From Stereocaulon alpinum (Eukaryota; Ascomycota; Lecanoromycetes; Lecanorales; Stereocaulaceae): DNA of 64,000 bases. The stretch is taken from contig JAEUBA010000003.1 in assembly GCA_018257865.1 (NCBI GenBank), forward strand, positions 248,001-312,000, in the 5' to 3' direction. Numbering within the stretch: position 1 is the stretch's first letter; the number at the start of each line of letters is the position of its first letter. The translations under genes and the position numbers were made by a program. Shown here piece after piece: positions 1-12,656 of this stretch. A model generated the notes under the pieces. The model was not told the origin of the DNA, did no database searches, and was given only the letters and a program-made list of their open reading frames with translations.

Positions 1-2311
1 GAAATACGTATATTTAGTAATTTAGTATCTCTACTCTAACTAAATTATAGACTGCGCTAACTACCTCCTATAGTAATCCTAACGTCCTATAAGCCTTCCG
101 CCCTACTTCTATATACTATCCTACGCCTATAAGTAGCTAGGTAAGTTATAATTCCGCCCCGCTATTATATAGTCTAGGTCTCCGCCCTAGCTAGCGGTAG
201 GTAAGGCCCGCCTATAATATATACCTATAGGTATATATATACGTATTACTATAGAGGTCCTTATACGTTAGTAGCGCCTTAGTACTGCGTAGTAAGCGCT
301 ATTAATTTAGTAGATAGACTACGGAATATATATATTAGTTATAGAGAGCCTATAGTTAATAATAGTAGCCTTAGTAGTAGTAATAGCTATCTACCTAAGC
401 TAGAAATATATAAGAGGCTAGAGACTATATAGAGGAATACTATATAGGAAAGATTAGTTAATTAGTTAGATAGTTTTAATATTAGAAATTTAGGCGTATT
501 CTATACTACTCTTTAATATATATAACTTTTCGTTAAAGCCTCCGCTATACCTAAATATCGTAAAAATATTAAAATAATAATACGGTCTAGGGCGATAGTA
601 AGGCGCTATAAAAGGCCTAGATTTAACTAAGAGAGATATTAATAGTAGTAGCTAAAGGGCGAATATCCTACTTAGGCCCCTACCTTACCGTCGCTGCTAT
701 AAACCTTTCGTAGGCGCTCTTTAGTTATACTAAGGAAGAGTCTTAGAGGGCGGCGGAACGTCCTTCTTTATAGTAATCTTTTTAGACGCTATAGGGGCCT
801 CTATTAAATAGATTCGCTTATACCTATAAGGTTTTATATCTTAGTATTATATATATTATTAGTAGAAGTAGTTAAGACGTTAATAAAGAATTATTCTTTA
901 CCTACTTATCCTTATCTCTACTTATATCGCTATCGCTATTATTTAATCTCTCTAGGTTTAGCTTAATATTATTATCTTCTTATTCTTCTTTAAAGACCTC
1001 TTCCTTAACTTATAAAGTCTACTTAGAAGGCTTCTTTTACTCCTTCGCCTTTTACTTGCTAGTCTTAGTAGTCTTCTTTTCGGTAGTCTTCTTATTAGTA
1101 GCCTTCTTTACTAACTCCCGCTAAAGAGATTCTATCTCCTCTTCTTCTTAAATTTATCTCTTAATTTCTTCTATAGTAATATTATTAGGCTTTTCGTAAA
1201 TAATTATTAATTTATACTTACTACTAACGCCGCCCTCCTACTCTAAAGTCTTTAAGAAGTCGCTGATAAATTTAGCTTTATATACGCTATTAGGGAGTTA
1301 ATATAGTTATATATCTACCTTCTTTAACTTAAGCTTAGAGTATACCTACTAGTTAGTAACCTTTAGATAATTAATAATCTTCTCCTACTAGTTACCCTTA
1401 GGGATAATAATATCTATAACCTATTATTTAATATTTCTATTAATTCTACTATCCTATAGAGATAATCCTATAGAACCTACCGTAATATTAGTATTTAATC
1501 TCTAACTTACTATTATACTTACTATATATATACCCTTAAAGAAAAGTTTTAAGAGGCTAGTCTAGTATCTCTAGATTATAGAAAACGTTACGAATAGAAA
1601 CGACTATTCTAACTATCTCTGCAGTAACGCTAGAGGCGTTCTTTTTAATACTAGGTATAAAGGTAACCCCCTTATATATTAACTTACTACTAGTTCCTAT
1701 ATATAGACGATTACTTTTATTAATTAAGTCCTTTATAATACTGCTAGTATATCTAATAGTAGTAGGGGTAATATCTTTCCTAAGGAGCCTCTTATCCTTA
1801 AGTTCCTATATAGGGATTTTATTAGGGGAGTTTAGGATCTTAATATTAATAGGATAATTCTTTACCTCCTTACGCTTAGTAGCCTTCTCTTCTTTATTAC
1901 TTTTATTAGTTATTGTTAGCGTAAAGTATAGGCAGAGTCTACTATATCCTTAACCAGCTGGGATAGTTATATAGTTAGTACCTCTATTAACACCGCAGTA
2001 TAGGGGTATTATAGGGATATATAGATAACGGTAGGTACCTAGAAAAAATTTAGGAGGTAGATCTAATAGGGATCTAACTAAGGGAGAAGATCTAAGTCTT
2101 TTTAATAGTAGTATATCTTATTAATTATTTATAAGTCTTATTATTATACTCGCTTAAAGTATTCGCCTAGCGGATAGTGATAGTAATATTAATTCTTAAT
2201 AAATCTTTTTTAAATTTAAGGCCCTTACTAGGTTTATAGTAGTCTAGATTATCCTAAAATTATATTAGTAAGAAGCTACTAGGGATAGTATTAATTATAG
2301 TATAGAATTAA
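1..2311. repeat. RIPed DNA left of the LTR element, unassigned
   Basis: Same transition-saturated composition as the rest of the block. A minus-strand stretch around 1,440-1,620 reads as coding-like if stops are ignored (for example EIVRIVVSIRNVFYNLEILD). A Lys-rich stretch lies around 1,020-1,150. Neither was recognised. It may be the other half of the element that the LTR retrotransposon inserted into, since the duplication TATAT joins it to 9,583. Confidence 0.6.
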
Positions 2312-2316
2312 TATAT

Positions 2317-2469
2317 TGCAACGTTATAGTAAGAATTGGTATACAATGAATTGGTTGTTAAGTCTAATTCTATATATAAGAGCTATTTCAGATATGTGCT
2401 AAGGCAAGCCTCAGCCCTAGCCCTAGGCTATTATAGTATAATATAATAGTATAAGGCTATATTATAATA
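2317..2469 (-). repeat. 3' LTR (left copy)
   Basis: 153 bp, matching 9425-9577 at all but about 9 positions, every difference a transition. Plus-strand ends are TG...TA, consistent with a canonical TG...CA LTR whose terminal CA was RIPed to TA. It is preceded by TATAT. This copy carries more C-to-T/G-to-A changes than the right copy. Confidence 0.9.
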
Positions 2470-3439
2470 ATCTACCCCCTTATAAAGAAAGTAAGTAAGA
2501 CGCCCTCGTCTTCTAAGCAAGTATATAATAGCGAGTAATATAATAAGTAGTACGTTATAACAAGCTTAATAAGCTAAGTAATACGATAAGCTTTTATAAG
2601 TCTTTTAGTATAACTACCTTATAGACTTATAAGGTCGTCCTTATTTCCGCCTTTTAGGCGTTCCAGCTGGTATAGCTGCTTTAACCTAATATCTTAGTAT
2701 ACCAGCTTCAGCCTAATCTCTACTTTATAGACTAGCCTTATATTCTTCGACTAGTACTATAGTATTAGTAAGCTAATCTACCGTCCTCTACTTATTAAAC
2801 TGCGCTTTAAAACCTTCCTATCTTACTAAGTACTATATAACTATCTTTCTACCTTTACGTACTATACGCTTATTCAAAAGCCTTTTAATATAGTAGGACT
2901 TCCATTTATCGGTATCTCCTTTAATAAAGACTAAAGGAGGATATATAGGTCGTTCCCTACTAAAGGGATCAGCTGCGGTAGCAGGTACTAGTTCTAACTA
3001 AGCTACGGTAAAGATATTATAGATCTTCTAATACTTAGGGATATTAAGGCGGTAAGCTAGGCGGCTGACTTAATCTAAGATTTTAAAAGGACTAGCGTAC
3101 TATTAACCGTATTTTCTTCTAGTAACAGCGGTAGTAGGAATATTATATCCTTTATAAAGGTATAGAAGTACTTTATTACTAGGCTTTATAAATATCAGTT
3201 AGTATTTCCTATTATAGTAGTACTTTTGCGTTATAGTAGCGAAGGCGATTACGTCTATAGCTTCCTTCCTAGCGACTACCTTTATATCGAAATCTCCTTT
3301 CTTATAACTAACCTTAATAAGGTCTAGAGCTTGATTAGGCTCGAATCTATAGGCGATATTATAGGGAGTTCTTCTAATAGTTATTAATAATAATCTATTA
3401 AGCCTAGCTTATAACTTAGGTAGTACTTCCAGCTAGGCG

Positions 3440-3850
3440 GTAGGGTCTTTTAATATATAGATATAATATCGCAGAGCTATTTCGACTATCTAATTAGTCC
3501 TCTCGCTTATTCTATCGGTTTGCGGGTAATACGCTGTAGAGTATAGTAGCTTAACGCGAAGCTATTTAAATAACTCCTTCTAGAAGTCTAAGAGAAACTT
3601 TGGATAGGCTCTATTAGAGATAATAGCCTTTAGGAGTCCCCAGTTAATTAGGAGTAATCGCTGAAGCAAATAGTCTACCTAATCCTTAGTAGTAAAAGTC
3701 GTTTTACCGGTAAGGAGCGTAATAAGTTTACTAAACTTATAGGTAACTATTATAATATAGTCCTATCTAGCCCTGCTAAGTAGTAACCTTAAGATAAAAT
3801 CTATTACTAGCGTATAGAAAGGTACCGGTAGGGAGTTAATAATTTATATA
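3440..3850 (-). pseudogene. RIPed integrase core (part of the LTR element)
   Basis: The minus strand reads VIDFI, then YKFSKLITLL, GKTTFTTKD, the line ISNRAYPKFLLDF and STAYYPQTDRISERTN. These are the landmarks of a retroviral-type integrase catalytic core: the first Asp in VIDF, the second in the ISDR..PKF motif (now Asn) and the Glu in the SERTN motif (retained). Asp-to-Asn and Gln/Trp-to-stop changes are all transitions. The integrase follows RT in the element's reading direction, which places it with Ty3/gypsy rather than Ty1/copia elements. Confidence 0.87.
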
Positions 3851-4889
3851 CTACCGTACGGGAGATATCAGCGTATCTAAAAGACTTAATACTGCGGATA
3901 ATACTATAGGTATTCTTATAGCAGCTTAGATAGTCTACGAACGTACTATAATAAGGAGATATATTCGTAGTATCTAGCGAAGCCTAGGTAACCGTCTCTA
4001 TACCTAACTTTAAGAATATCAGCTACTACTAACGACGGAATATAGAGTCGTCGGTAACCTATAGCCTTATTAATATAGTAGATTAGGAACTCTAATAATA
4101 AGGTTATCTCCTTTTCGAAGCGTAGCTTCGCTACGTTTTTACTAAGTTATTTATTAGTATAAATTTGCTCTTTAATACGCTTCTAGCCTAAGTTAGTATT
4201 ATATCCTTTTAGGATTCTATTCCTAAAGTCTTCGCTTATTTCTATAAGGGTGGCGGCGTACTAATAGACGGGTATAACGTTAGAGGAGGCGTAGTATAAG
4301 GTATTAAGCTTAGACTAATCTAGAGTATAGTTCGTTTTATTTAAACTTACTAGGCGAGAGAGGGTATTAGGAATAATATTATCCTTTCCTAGCTTATACT
4401 TAATATCTAGGTCGAAGCGCTAGAAGAATTTAGAGGTATAGATAAGGCGTAGGTTTATTTTCTACGCCGCTAAAGTATTAAGAGTCTTCTGCGTTACGAT
4501 TTCTACAGTTACTAAATAGTTAGTTAGGATATAAGTTATTATTAATTCTACTATATATTAGACCTTCTTAAGAACCTAGACTAGTCTAGCTACCTCTAGT
4601 TTAGTAGGCTAATAAGACCTTTCTATAGCGGTAAGTAGCCTACTAAGGAAGAGTATAGGCCTAACCTTTCTATTAATAAGGTAGTATACGTAGACGCCGA
4701 ATCCGAATTCTTTTAAGGCGTCTATATTAATATAGAGGTAGCTTTTACTATTAAAATAGACTAAGGTAGTAGGCCTTAATAGAAGCTCCTATAGCGTATT
4801 AAATACTTTTTATTCCGTAGGTATAGATAGGCCTAGCTGAGTATAACGTGCGTAGGATCGACGAGGATTTCCTTTCCCTAAAGGTAATT

Positions 4890-5700
4890 TCTTTAATAGC
4901 GCCGTTTTCTGCTCCTATAAGGGCTAGCTAACCTAAGTGTAGCGAGGGATATAATTTCGTAAGTATCCTATTAACCTAAGGTATATTTTGAGGGTACTTA
5001 GCGTTAATAGGAACTTTAGCTTTAAGATCGCTTCCAGCTTCTCTTTAGCTATAGAAAGTCTAAGTAAGTCTACTCGCTACTTAAGTAGTTTTACTAAGGG
5101 GTAGCTAATATAGGACTTTATAGGCTTAACCGAAATTCCTTTCTCTAGGAATAAAGCGAAAACCTTATAGAGATATTCTTTATACTCCTTAAGAGTTTTC
5201 GAAGTAATTATAATATTATTAACGTAAGCTCTTACGAAGCTATAGTAGGGTCGAAGTACTCTATTAATCTCTTATTAAATATAGGCTATCGATCCTTTAT
5301 AACCTATTACTAGTATACGGAAGGTCTCTTATCCTCGATATATAATAACTATTAGATAATATCTATATTCTAGCTATATACGCTATTAGTAGAAGAACGA
5401 AGTATAGTCGATAACTATAATATACTAATATCCTAAGACTATTATAATAATATCGCTTTAGAGGGGAAGTAGGTAAGTATTAGGCTATATTATATTATTA
5501 AGCTTTCGAATATCTACTACTACCCTACCCTTACGTTCGCCGTTAGCTAAGGTACGCTAGACTATAAAGATAGGGTAGCTGAATAGCGTTAATTTAGTAG
5601 TCTACTTAAGTCTCCCTTAGTTATATAGCTTATTAAACATTTTATTAATAACCTTTCTATCCTTTTCGCTAAGGGGGTAGGTTTTAGCGGAGCTATTAAC
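4890..5700 (-). pseudogene. RIPed reverse transcriptase (part of the LTR element)
   Basis: Minus-strand reading gives a recognisable Ty3/gypsy RT palm and thumb: AYVNNIIITSKTL at about 5231-5193, followed by KEYLYKVFALFLEKGISVKP and, further on, KLEAILKLKF and GYLRNYIPRYT. The family motif is Y-V-D-D; both Asp codons (GAT) are AAT here at 5217-5228, the G-to-A outcome of RIP. In-frame TAG codons stand where Gln is expected. The upstream boundary near 5,700 is approximate. Confidence 0.88.
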
Positions 5701-7344
5701 CTTTTCTTCCTATCCTAGCTTAAGTAGGATCCTTATCTAATAATCTTAGGGAATATTAATAAATCTAGAGTCTTCTTAGAGTTTAAGATATAAAGCGACT
5801 ACTTATACTAGCTAAATTATAGCAGGGTCGTAAGGAGAGCTATATATAGTAATACTATTAGGTAGTATAGTTTTAGTAGGCTTCGCTTTAACCGCAGTAG
5901 CCTCTAGCGGTACTATCTTAACTAAAGCAGCTATACTTACTAAAGCTAGGTAAGTAGTAGCAGCCTTTAGCACTTATTAAGTCTATCTATATTATCGATA
6001 CTTCTTCAGAGGCTTCGCAGCCAACTCTGCTACTTCTAGGGTAGCGAGGTAATAATTATTATAAGGCAATTTAGTAATATAGCCTAGACGAGTCTTCTTC
6101 GTAACTAATATAGGTATAGAGGACTTATTTCTAGCTAGGATTAAGTCGACGGAAGAGTCTATAATATAAGTATAGAGCGTTAATTTAGACTAATCTAGCT
6201 TAAAGAGTAAGTCTCGCTTTAGGAGTTCTATATAATAGTTTACTAGAATTATTACTTATTCACCTAGTTTAACTAGTATATTATTCGTTACCTTTACTAC
6301 CCTTCGGACTCTAGTACCTTATAGCTTAATATTAACTAGAATTCGTATATTATAACTTATAACGTAGGCGTGCCGTTTTATTATAATAATATTAATTCCT
6401 TTAGGTCCTATCGTATCTATTCTAATTAATATATTAGCTCTTAGGTTATCAACTAAGTATACATTAACTATAATTTCGGTAAGTATAGGCTCGCTGATAT
6501 TAGACTTCTTAGGTAGGAGGAGAGGTATTTATACGTACTCCGTAATAGAGTATTAAGTCTCGCTGATACCTTTAATCGTCGATAGACTTTCTATAGTTAT
6601 AATTTCAGCGTAGGGTATCTATACTTTTAGAAAACGCCTATTACCTAGGGTAATAGGATAACCGGTATCTAGATATACCTCTTAGGGAATACCTTCTTAT
6701 ATATACTAGACTATAGCTATAATATAATACTAATTTCGAAAGCTAGTACCGGTAATACGTTCGGTATAATTAACTTTCGATCGGATAATATAAGGAGTAG
6801 ACTTTAATTCCTCCGAAGCAGTATAGTAAACCTTATAGTTAAGGGGTACCTTAGCTTTATACTTTACTTCCGCCTTATACTTCTAGTACTCGTCTCTTAG
6901 GTATTAGTAGAGCTTATTTCTAGACGCGAATATCTATTTATATCTTTAATATATCTTATCTATAGGACCTATAAAGAAGCTATAAGTCTCTTCTTCTATC
7001 TTAAACTAATCCTTAGGAGGTTTATTATTATAATACTCGAAGTCCTATAGCTCTTCGGATTCTTCGGCGGGGGTATAGCTGCTATATTCGTCGTTATTTT
7101 TATCTCTATAATATACCCTAGTAGCTTTCAGCTGGAAGTTATTTCAAATCCTATTACTAAAGTTTTAGTAAGGCCTTCCGTTTCCAGCGTAGGAGTTTTT
7201 ACTTTAGAAAGGCTTTAACTAGAAAGGTTTTAACTAGTACTGCGGTCTCGCTGAATTTAACCCGCTTACTTATCCTCTAGCTATCTATAGAGGCTATTAT
7301 AGGGCTGGTAGACTTTCTCTTAGAGAGTATTAGTTTTAGGACGA

Positions 7345-7386
7345 GTACTATAGTTATTTATTAGCTTAATAGTTCGAATTTCTATA
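7345..7386 (-). pseudogene. Gag zinc-knuckle relic
   Basis: A 14-codon minus-strand stretch with the exact C-x2-C-x4-H-x4-C spacing of a nucleocapsid zinc knuckle if four transitions are allowed for. The ligand positions now read Tyr, Ser, Asn and Tyr, each one G-to-A step from Cys, Cys, His and Cys. Its place upstream of RT supports a gag assignment for roughly 7-9.3 kb, although no other gag landmark was recognised there. Confidence 0.65.
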
Positions 7387-9424
7387 GTTACCGCTACTAT
7401 AGCTGTTAGAGTAGCCTTAATAAGGCTACTACTAGTCACTTCGTTAGAAGGGCGCCGAAGAATACTAAGGCTTAGAAAATCCTCCTTAACGAGTAGTATA
7501 CTAACCAGATTATCCGCCTTTATTAATAGCCTTATTTACGACTCTTTAAGTCGCTTTATCCTCTTCTACCGTAAGCTTATACTAAATATATCGTTTAGTA
7601 TCGAGCTGTTCTAGGAATATATATATAGACGTATTTACTATAGGCTAGGGAATAGTATTTCGGAAGCTAGGTACTAGGTTATTCTAGGCTACTATCAGCT
7701 GAGCACTTCCTAGATCCGCTACTTATATATAACGAAAAATCGACTGTGCGAATTCCCTAGGGTCCGTATTACTTAGGGTATCGCTTATTATAAACTTCTT
7801 TAAGTATATTAATTTAACTGCTTTACCAGTATCTTCTTTAAAACATCGAATTAAGAGCTTTATCTATTATTTAAGATTTACTATTTCTAATACGACTCGC
7901 TCGAATTCTGATAATTCTGCAGTATACTATATTATCGCAGTGCCTTTTAGGTAGCTGAGAATAACTTTTAAGACCTATTCTTTATTAAACCGTCTCTTTA
8001 TTTCCTTAAGTCTATCGATAAAGATAAATACGTCTTAGAACGTTATATACTTATCTCTAATAACTAGACTATCTCCTTCTACTCTAGGATTAAAGAAGCT
8101 AATATTATTAAGACATAAAGGTATAGGGCGTATAAGCAGTACTTCGGCCTACTAGGGTATAGGAGTACTACCGCTACCGCCTAGGGGGCGGTTATTAGGG
8201 CTACTGCGGAGTAGAGACTATAGTACTCTCTATTATTATTTAGTAAATCCGGTGTTATTAAAGTTGCTAGGGTCTAGCTGAACTAGCGGGGGTTAGTATA
8301 TACTAGTATTACTAGTACGGCGTTCTTAAGATATTCCTATTAGAGGGGTATCTCGAATAATCTCCTCTATAGTAGCTGACTCGCAGCGAGAGCTGATAGG
8401 CGGGGTAATTATAAGGTGGCGTATATACTCCTTAAATAATTTAACGTTAGCACGGAGCGAGGCCTTATCGACTATCTACTTAGGATCCTAGGCTACTAGG
8501 GCGGTATCTTCTACTATAGAGCTTTCTTAAGAAGCTGCTATAGAACCTATATAAGTAGTTCTTTTTATAGGTGCTTATAGAGGTATATTCGCTAGCCTAG
8601 TATAGCTAGACGTAATATATATTATAATAATATAAAGACTTTTAGAAATAATACTAGCGTAATTATAGCTACTTTTAAGGAAAGATTCCAACTAGTACGC
8701 AGTAAGTATAGTATTCGGGTTAAGGTCTAATACTTATAATAATAATAATAAAGGCGATAGGGAAGCTAGCTTTTCAACTTCTTTATAAGAATAATACTAT
8801 AATTACGAGGAAAGATAGCTACTGAGAATAACTAACAGTTACAGAGAATAACTAATAGTTATAGAGAATAACTAAGAATTAAGGTAGGGGAATTATAATA
8901 GAAAGCGATAGTTACTTCCTTATTTTACCTAAAGACGTAATTTCCGATCCTTAGGTCGGAAGCTTTAGATCCTTAGATCGGAAGGTACTATATACTTCTA
9001 ATCTTACAGATAAAGCGAATTAAGGCTTTAATTACTTAATTACCTAGGATAACCTAGTATAGTCTTACTTTTATATAGTATTTATAGTCTCTATAGTCTA
9101 ATAGTAGGGTTCTGCGAGTAGTAGACTATAGGTTATTAAGACGAGTTAACGGTACTTTAGCTTAGTCTAAGCTTTATAGCTATAGTATAATTAGAGTAGG
9201 GTATCGACTTTATACTAGTTAATATTAGTTACGGAATTAAGTCGTTAAGCTTAGAGGGTTTAGCGGAGGACTAGTATTACTGCTAGGTAGCTAGTATTAC
9301 TACTGAGTAGCTGGTATAGACTGTCGGAGTAGAAGGCTAGTATAGAAGGCTAGTAGCAGGATTATACTACAGCTGTAATAGATAGTACTGCTTATAGCTT
9401 ATACCTAACCCGTTGCTACCATTT

Positions 9425-9577
9425 TGCAACGTTATAGTAAGAATTGGTATACAATGAATTAGTTGTTAAGTCTAATTCTATATACAAGAGCTATTTCAGA
9501 TGTGTGCTAAGGCAAGCCCCAGCCCTAGCCCTAGGCCATTATAGTGTGATACAATAGTATAAGGCTATATCATAATA
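9425..9577 (-). repeat. 5' LTR (right copy)
   Basis: 153 bp, the partner of 2317-2469, followed by the target duplication TATAT. Because the element is on the minus strand this is the 5' LTR. The putative primer-binding site lies just inside it, at 9421-9409. Its first bases TGGTAGC would pair with a tRNA ending GCUACCA, as initiator Met tRNA does in yeast; the remaining bases were not matched to any tRNA. Confidence 0.9.
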
Positions 9578-9582
9578 TATAT

Positions 9583-10640
9583 CCTCTCTACGGAGCGCCT
9601 AATATAACTCTAGTAAGTAGAAAAGTTTAGGAGTTAAAAACTTAATAAATTCCTAAGTAATTTCTGAGATTTTTTAGCCTAAATAGTAATATTAATAACG
9701 CTCTTTAATAATCTAGCACTTATATATAAATTAGTTTAGTAGTTATTAACCTATTATATTATAAATATATTATTATTACTTATAGGATTATTAACTAAAA
9801 GGTGCCCTATAGCGGCCGCTAAAATTACTAAGGAAAGGGTCTAAAACTTATAACCCCTATAACTTTTATAACACCTAATCAAATTTATTAAAAAAACTAG
9901 CGGTAAGTAGCTTAGATCTAGCTCTTTCTAAGTCTCTAAGTAAGATTAAGATATAATATATTACTAGACTTCTATATTACTAGAAGTAAGTTACTAACCG
10001 CTAGTACGGGTAGGGCTGAGCGGTAGTAGGTATATACGAAGTTAATAGAGCTAGTAGTTAGGTTACTTATAGAGGTCTTAACAAGCTTCCGCCTACTAAG
10101 CTAAGAAAGTAAGAAATAGTACCTTATTAACAGCGAGGTCTAGAGATAGTAATATAATACCTTAGTATATAAAAATTATACGGAAACCTTAATAAGAGTC
10201 TAGGTAAGGAAGGCTAAAGAGGATTTAAATAGATCTACTAAGATAACTTAATATAAATAGTTATTAGTCGATAGCTTATTCTATAGTTACTCGATATTAT
10301 TATATATAACTACTCGAAGAAATTGCTTATAGAAATTTACTAATAAATCGATTATAATACTTCTTAACTTTAATATATACTCTAAAAGAGGCTTAGCGTT
10401 AAAGCTCTACCTCTATAATATTACTAACGTCTGTTTCCTCGCCCGCTGAGATATATACCTCGTTATTAGACTCCGTAATAACTTTATTTATCTAATTAGT
10501 AAAGTCCTAAGGTTCTTTATTCCTTCGGGCGTTCTAAAAAGCTTAGATAGCGAGTAAAGAAGGCTTCTAAGTATATACCCTATATAGGACTTCGGTCTCT
10601 ATTAGTATAGGTAGCTTATTAAGAGATATATATAGGCGCA
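9583..10640. repeat. RIPed DNA right of the LTR element
   Basis: RIP-type sequence between the right LTR and the decayed integrase-core region, with no open frame or recognisable motif. It probably represents the 3' part of the integrase-core element or older repeat DNA. Confidence 0.5.
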
Positions 10641-11920
10641 CTTAATAGCGTAGCTTTATATATACCTAACTATAATCTTTCACCCTAGTACCGCTAGTAC
10701 TCTTATCTATCTATATTATAGTTTCGGGGTTAAAGCCTTACTTATATATCTTCTAATAATATTAAGTAAGTATTACCGGCGGGAGATATTTATCTAAATT
10801 ATAGTCTTTTAGATCTTTAGCGAGCTTATCTATAAGATCTATACTAAGAATACTTCCGCACTATACTATAGGAGCTTTAGGATATTCGTATAAAGCCTAG
10901 GGCTTACTAGAGGTAGTATATAAGCGGTTACTTTATATACGGATACGGTAAGTATTCTAATTTTCTATAAACTCGTAGCAATCCCGCCTAACTAATAGTA
11001 TATAGATAGTAAGAAAGGTAATTCGGTTAGAGATCTTATCCTTTTTATAGTATCCCTCCTCTTTTAAAGTATTAAAGAAGATTAACTAACGGTTTAATTA
11101 TAAGGTCTATAGCTATATCTACTAAGCCTTAATTCGCTAATTAGCGGTACTCTTACTAAAGATCTAATAGTAGTCGAATTCCTTATCTTCTTTAGATTAA
11201 TCGTCCTAATCTATATAAAGTTGATATTACGCGTTAGCTATAAGTAATATCTTAAGGCCTTAGTCTAATCTAATCTTATAAGGTATAATCTTCTTATCTT
11301 ATAGGTATATTAGAAATTATTTTATAATATTTATAGCAGTCTTAGATAAGACTCTAATATAAATCTATAGTAATTTACGAGAGTATATATTAATTACCGT
11401 ATAGATTTAGATACCGCAGAACTCTAACTTATAATAAGTATTAATTAACTATATTATATTAGGCCCTACTACTAAAAACTTCTTCCGCTTTTAATTCTTC
11501 TTTACTAGTCTTATACTAACGCCTTTAGGATTAATCTTATATATAGTAAATATAATATTATACTATAAGATAGTAATCCTACGGCGCTAAAAGTAGGTAT
11601 AGAGGTAAGCCCGCCTATAGTCCTATATAGCCCCTTCTAGTACTAAGTATTCTTTTATAACTCTTATAATCTCTACGTCTATATAGCTAGGGTCCTATAA
11701 TTTATACCTCCGCCTAATTCTTATATAGATACGTATACGACGTAATTATCGAATTATTATAGGTAGTCCTACGGTTTGTAATTACCTAATAATCTTAGGA
11801 TCGGTTACTAATTATTAGTAAAAATAGAAGATAATAAGCGCCTTGCGTAATTCTAGATTAGTATATATATAATAACGCGAGCTTTATAACCCCTATTCTC
11901 TTAGGCGCTATTCTAGAGTT
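10640..11920 (-). pseudogene. RIPed fungal integrase-core (DDE) transposase
   Basis: One minus-strand frame, broken by many stops, can be followed from about 11.9 kb to 10.65 kb. Landmarks in order are PSYIDVEIIRVIKEYLVLEG, LYTYF, NPKGVSIRLVKK, KKFLVVGPN, LINTYYKLEFCGI (about 11,460-11,405), INIYSRKLL, KTAINIIK, then EEGYYKKDKISNRITFL and SILSIDLIDKLAKDLKDY. These match the fungal integrase-core family that carries a GPN-x3-S-V-D-G...Y-K-L motif and a Y-A-x2-D-A-Y-S-R motif, as I recall it. The Asp of the first motif is Asn. The element's ends were not found. It lies outside the LTR element, so it belongs to the invaded DNA or to a neighbouring insertion. Confidence 0.75.
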
Positions 11921-12330
11921 AGTTTACTAACTATTATATAGTATTCTATTTTAAGATTATATAGTATTTAGTCGATAGAGACCTTATTATATATACTTTA
12001 GGTAATCTTATCTTAGTAGGTATCTACCGGATTCCTAGGGCGGGGTATTAATACTAGGTTTAGGGAATTAATAGAGTAGTATTAAATAAGGTATAGTCTA
12101 TAGTTTAAGGAGGTTTAGTTAGTAGTAGTTAAGGTAATAGTTAATCTTATTTAGTTAAGAAATTTCAGTGCGGGGTTTAGTATACGTATTTCTATACTTT
12201 AGCAGCGGCGACGTTATAGTTAGCAGCGATAATCTAAGACGTTCTAAATAAATAGTAGTAGCAAGAACTATAACTAACTAATTATTATACTTATAGGAAA
12301 GGTGTACTAGGCCCTATAGGCAGTGTAGCT

Positions 12331-12656
12331 GAACTTTTGAAAATTTGAAAAAGTTGGTGGGGGTGTCAGTTGGAGATGGTCGGGGTTTTGATGGAATGGT
12401 TAACATGCGCCGCCGTAGTGGCATAGTTCTACTCCGTATGCCGCTTTACTCCGTTCAGAGGACCAGCCTTGGCAGAAACCCGATCCAGCTCAACATTACG
12501 TCCCCATCTAGATAACTGCAATAGGATATCTGAGCATTGTTTCTACCAGCTTCGTAAGCCACATTGTTCGGTATTGTATTGAGAGTATCTGCCTCTAAGC
12601 TCCTATGCAACTGCTCGGCATGCTCGGAGCCTTAGCTCTCAATGACTGGGAAAATG
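12331..12656. other. Border between RIP block and gene space
   Basis: Base composition changes abruptly here from TpA-rich to normal, with abundant CA and TG. It includes the 3' flank of the MYND gene. No gene or RNA seen. Confidence 0.5.

Larger units (their letters stand above)
2317..9577 (-). mobile_element. Ty3/gypsy-like LTR retrotransposon, RIP-inactivated
   Basis: A 7.26-kb element bounded by two 153-bp direct LTRs and flanked by the 5-bp duplication TATAT (2312-2316 and 9578-9582). It lies on the minus strand. A primer-binding-site candidate TGGTAGCAACGGG (9421 down to 9409) starts 3 nt inside the right LTR, and a purine tract AGGGGGTAGAT (2480 down to 2470) abuts the left LTR. Read right to left, the remnants are a CCHC zinc-knuckle relic (about 7386-7345), reverse transcriptase (about 5.7-4.9 kb) and integrase core (about 3.85-3.44 kb). 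That order, with integrase last, is Ty3/gypsy. The RT catalytic YVDD now reads YVNN, and many Gln/Trp codons are stops. It cannot be autonomous. Confidence 0.92.
1..12330. repeat. RIP-degraded transposon block
   Basis: About 12.3 kb with no intact reading frame. TpA is very abundant and CpA/TpG are depleted. TAG, TAA and TGA stops fill all frames, yet conserved transposase and polymerase motifs can be followed when transitions are allowed for. This is the known signature of repeat-induced point mutation (C to T and G to A, preferring CpA). The block contains a complete LTR element and an older integrase-core element, annotated separately. Ordinary composition returns within a few dozen bases near 12,330, about 330 bp before the 3' end of the first gene. 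The block continues past the left edge of the window. Confidence 0.9.
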
